From NCBI GenBank assembly GCA_947177185.1, contig CAMWTJ010000015.1, positions 1 through 37,928 of the forward strand: a DNA stretch of 37,928 bases, given 5' to 3'. Below the pieces are notes generated by a model. The model had not been told where the DNA came from, searched no databases, and saw only the letters and a program-made list of their open reading frames with translations. Of the stretch, positions 36,826 to 37,928 are shown one piece after another. A program made the translations under genes and the position numbers. How positions within the stretch are numbered: the stretch's first letter is position 1; each line of letters opens with the position of its first letter. Source of the DNA: an uncultured Porphyromonadaceae bacterium. GTDB taxonomy: Bacteria; Bacteroidota; Bacteroidia; Bacteroidales; Muribaculaceae.

Positions 36826-37738
36826 TATTTTTTATTTCTACGTCGTTGAGGCACAGCTCGTCGAACACGCGCCGCAGCAGGGCCTCGTCTATGCGTCCGA
36901 AATCCTCGGCGCGGGGAGTTATGAACGCGCCGCCCATGTCCACACTGGCCGGGCTGAGCAGCATGGCGCCGGGGCCTTCCGTGCCGTAGAACGACGGACG
37001 GTGGCGCTTGCGGGGCACCACCACCAGCCGCACGCCGCCGGCCGTGGCGTAGGCCAGCAGGTTGAGCATGGGCTCCTCGCCGGTGTCGGGCATCGGAAGC
37101 GCCGCATACAGGCGGTCGAACATGCGCGCGCCGGCCTCGGCATCGGCCGAGTCGACCACGAACACCTTCAGCGGCAGCTCCGCGGCCACGCGCAGCGTGG
37201 TGCCGTCGGGCTCCGCGGCCACTACCTGCATGGCAGCGCCCTCGAGCGCGGCGGGCAGTGTCAGGAAATCGGTGTTGCCGGCCTGGAAATGCATGTGGTC
37301 GGGGGCCGAGGCGCCGCAGCGCGGGCCGTTGTAGAACACCGTGTAGCCCTTCAGCGCCATGGCCAGGCGCAGCATGTGGGCCATGCGGCCGGCTATGCGC
37401 TGCGGCGTGTGCTCGAGCGCAGGGATGGTGAAATGGCGCGGAAATATGGGAAACGGATTCACCAGCACCGTGTAGCCTTCCCACTCGATGCCGCGCTGCT
37501 CGGCGGGGCGGTTGGCCTCGCACAGGAAGCACGGACGCTCGGCCAGCGAGCGGGCGTCGACCTTGGCGCCGCTCGACACTATGCGGGCGGGGTTGAACTG
37601 CACCTTCAGCGTCCAGCCGGGCATGGCCACCTCGCGCAGCTCTACCGAGCGCAGGGCGTCGAAATTGCGAGCGGCCAGCGGCCACTCCGCGCACTGGCTC
37701 TCAAGCAGGCGCTCTATCTGTTCGGAGTCTAATGCCAT
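36806..37738 (-). CDS. DUF4922 protein, HIT-superfamily nucleotidyltransferase-like
   Basis: The 310-residue protein matches DUF4922. It contains HMHFQ (H148, H150, Q152), which fits the H-phi-H-phi-Q pattern of the GalT/Apa2 branch of the HIT superfamily, whose members transfer nucleotides to phosphate or sugar phosphates. RPCFLCEANRP near residues 68-78 has a Cys pair also seen in such enzymes. No signal peptide is visible, so it is cytoplasmic. It overlaps the SpoIID-like gene by 20 bp and starts 10 bp after the partial gene upstream. A role as a nucleotide-sugar phosphorylase or ATP adenylyltransferase is possible; the substrate is unknown. Confidence 0.8.
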   Translation of the reverse strand: MALDSEQIERLLESQCAEWPLAARNFDALRSVELREVAMPGWTLKVQFNPARIVSSGAKVDARSLAERPCFLCEANRPAEQRGIEWEGYTVLVNPFPIFPRHFTIPALEHTPQRIAGRMAHMLRLAMALKGYTVFYNGPRCGASAPDHMHFQAGNTDFLTLPAALEGAAMQVVAAEPDGTTLRVAAELPLKVFVVDSADAEAGARMFDRLYAALPMPDTGEEPMLNLLAYATAGGVRLVVVPRKRHRPSFYGTEGPGAMLLSPASVDMGGAFITPRAEDFGRIDEALLRRVFDELCLNDVEIKNIAENVR

Positions 37739-37748
37739 GGCGTAGCGT

Positions 37749-37928
37749 TCAGTTGCGGTTTTTGTTCTCGCGGATGCGCGCCAGCAGTTCCCAGGTGCGG
37801 ATGCGGTCTTTGTAGAGGTTGTTGGCGTTCATCTTGTTGATGTCGAGCGCGGCGTCGCTGTTGTCCTCCCAGCGGCGGCAGAAGTAGAGCACATCATAGA
37901 TGCGGCCTATCTGGTTGTGGCGCGAGAA
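37749..37928 (-). CDS. C-terminal end of an unidentified protein (cut by the window edge)
   Basis: An open frame enters from the right edge and ends at a TGA (37749-37751). The last 59 residues include IGRIYDVLYFCRRWEDNSD and end in RENKNRN. The frame has no internal stop and lies 10 bp before the DUF4922 start, so it is very probably the real upstream gene of the cluster. I do not recognise the family from this fragment. Confidence 0.75.
   Translation of the reverse strand, partial: FSRHNQIGRIYDVLYFCRRWEDNSDAALDINKMNANNLYKDRIRTWELLARIRENKNRN

Overview
The window looks like a chromosomal segment from a GC-rich member of the Bacteroidales. Three things point there. The -7 boxes I can see match the Bacteroidetes consensus TAnnTTTG, and two have an exact TTTG 20 bp upstream. 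Shine-Dalgarno sites are scarce. The gene content is typical of the group: sufBCDS, an enlarged SecA with a C-terminal zinc motif, a Bacteroidetes-type LptD, Por-like C-terminal tails on secreted proteins, DUF4105, DUF4922 and murTKQ. The secreted-protein tails recall Muribaculaceae or Prevotellaceae, but the family cannot be fixed by reading alone. I saw no RNA genes, insertion sequences, phage genes or CRISPR arrays. Coding density is high and all but two genes are on the minus strand.

Region 1 (about 0-18.7 kb, minus strand), in transcription order from the right: an acyltransferase-3 membrane protein; a DUF4105/Lnb-like protein; an alkaline-phosphatase-superfamily protein that appears to have lost most of its catalytic residues; SecA; a PMCA-type calcium ATPase; a CvpA-family membrane protein; a secreted repeat protein with its own promoter; the iron-sulfur assembly operon sufB-sufC-sufD-sufS; and a second acyltransferase-3 protein.

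Region 2 (18.7-25.8 kb): two plus-strand genes, an M6-family metalloprotease and an M13 (PepO/neprilysin-like) metallopeptidase, each with a recognisable promoter. A strong bidirectional terminator separates them from the convergent minus-strand gene for the LPS transport protein LptD.

Region 3 (25.9-37.9 kb, minus strand) is the most interesting part. It is a tightly packed, probably co-transcribed cluster: unidentified gene (partial) - DUF4922 HIT-superfamily protein - SpoIID-like protein without a visible signal peptide - AmpG-like permease with a large periplasmic insert - NamZ-like (DUF1343) exo-N-acetylmuramidase - FAD/Fe-S D-lactate dehydrogenase-like protein - MurT-like membrane protein - BadF-type amino-sugar kinase (MurK) - MurNAc-6-phosphate etherase (MurQ) - SGNH hydrolase. 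Together they read as a pathway for peptidoglycan salvage: periplasmic release of MurNAc, uptake, phosphorylation, ether cleavage to GlcNAc-6-phosphate and D-lactate, and oxidation of that D-lactate to pyruvate with electrons entering the respiratory chain. Linking a D-lactate dehydrogenase to murTKQ is my main inference and the best candidate for something little described.
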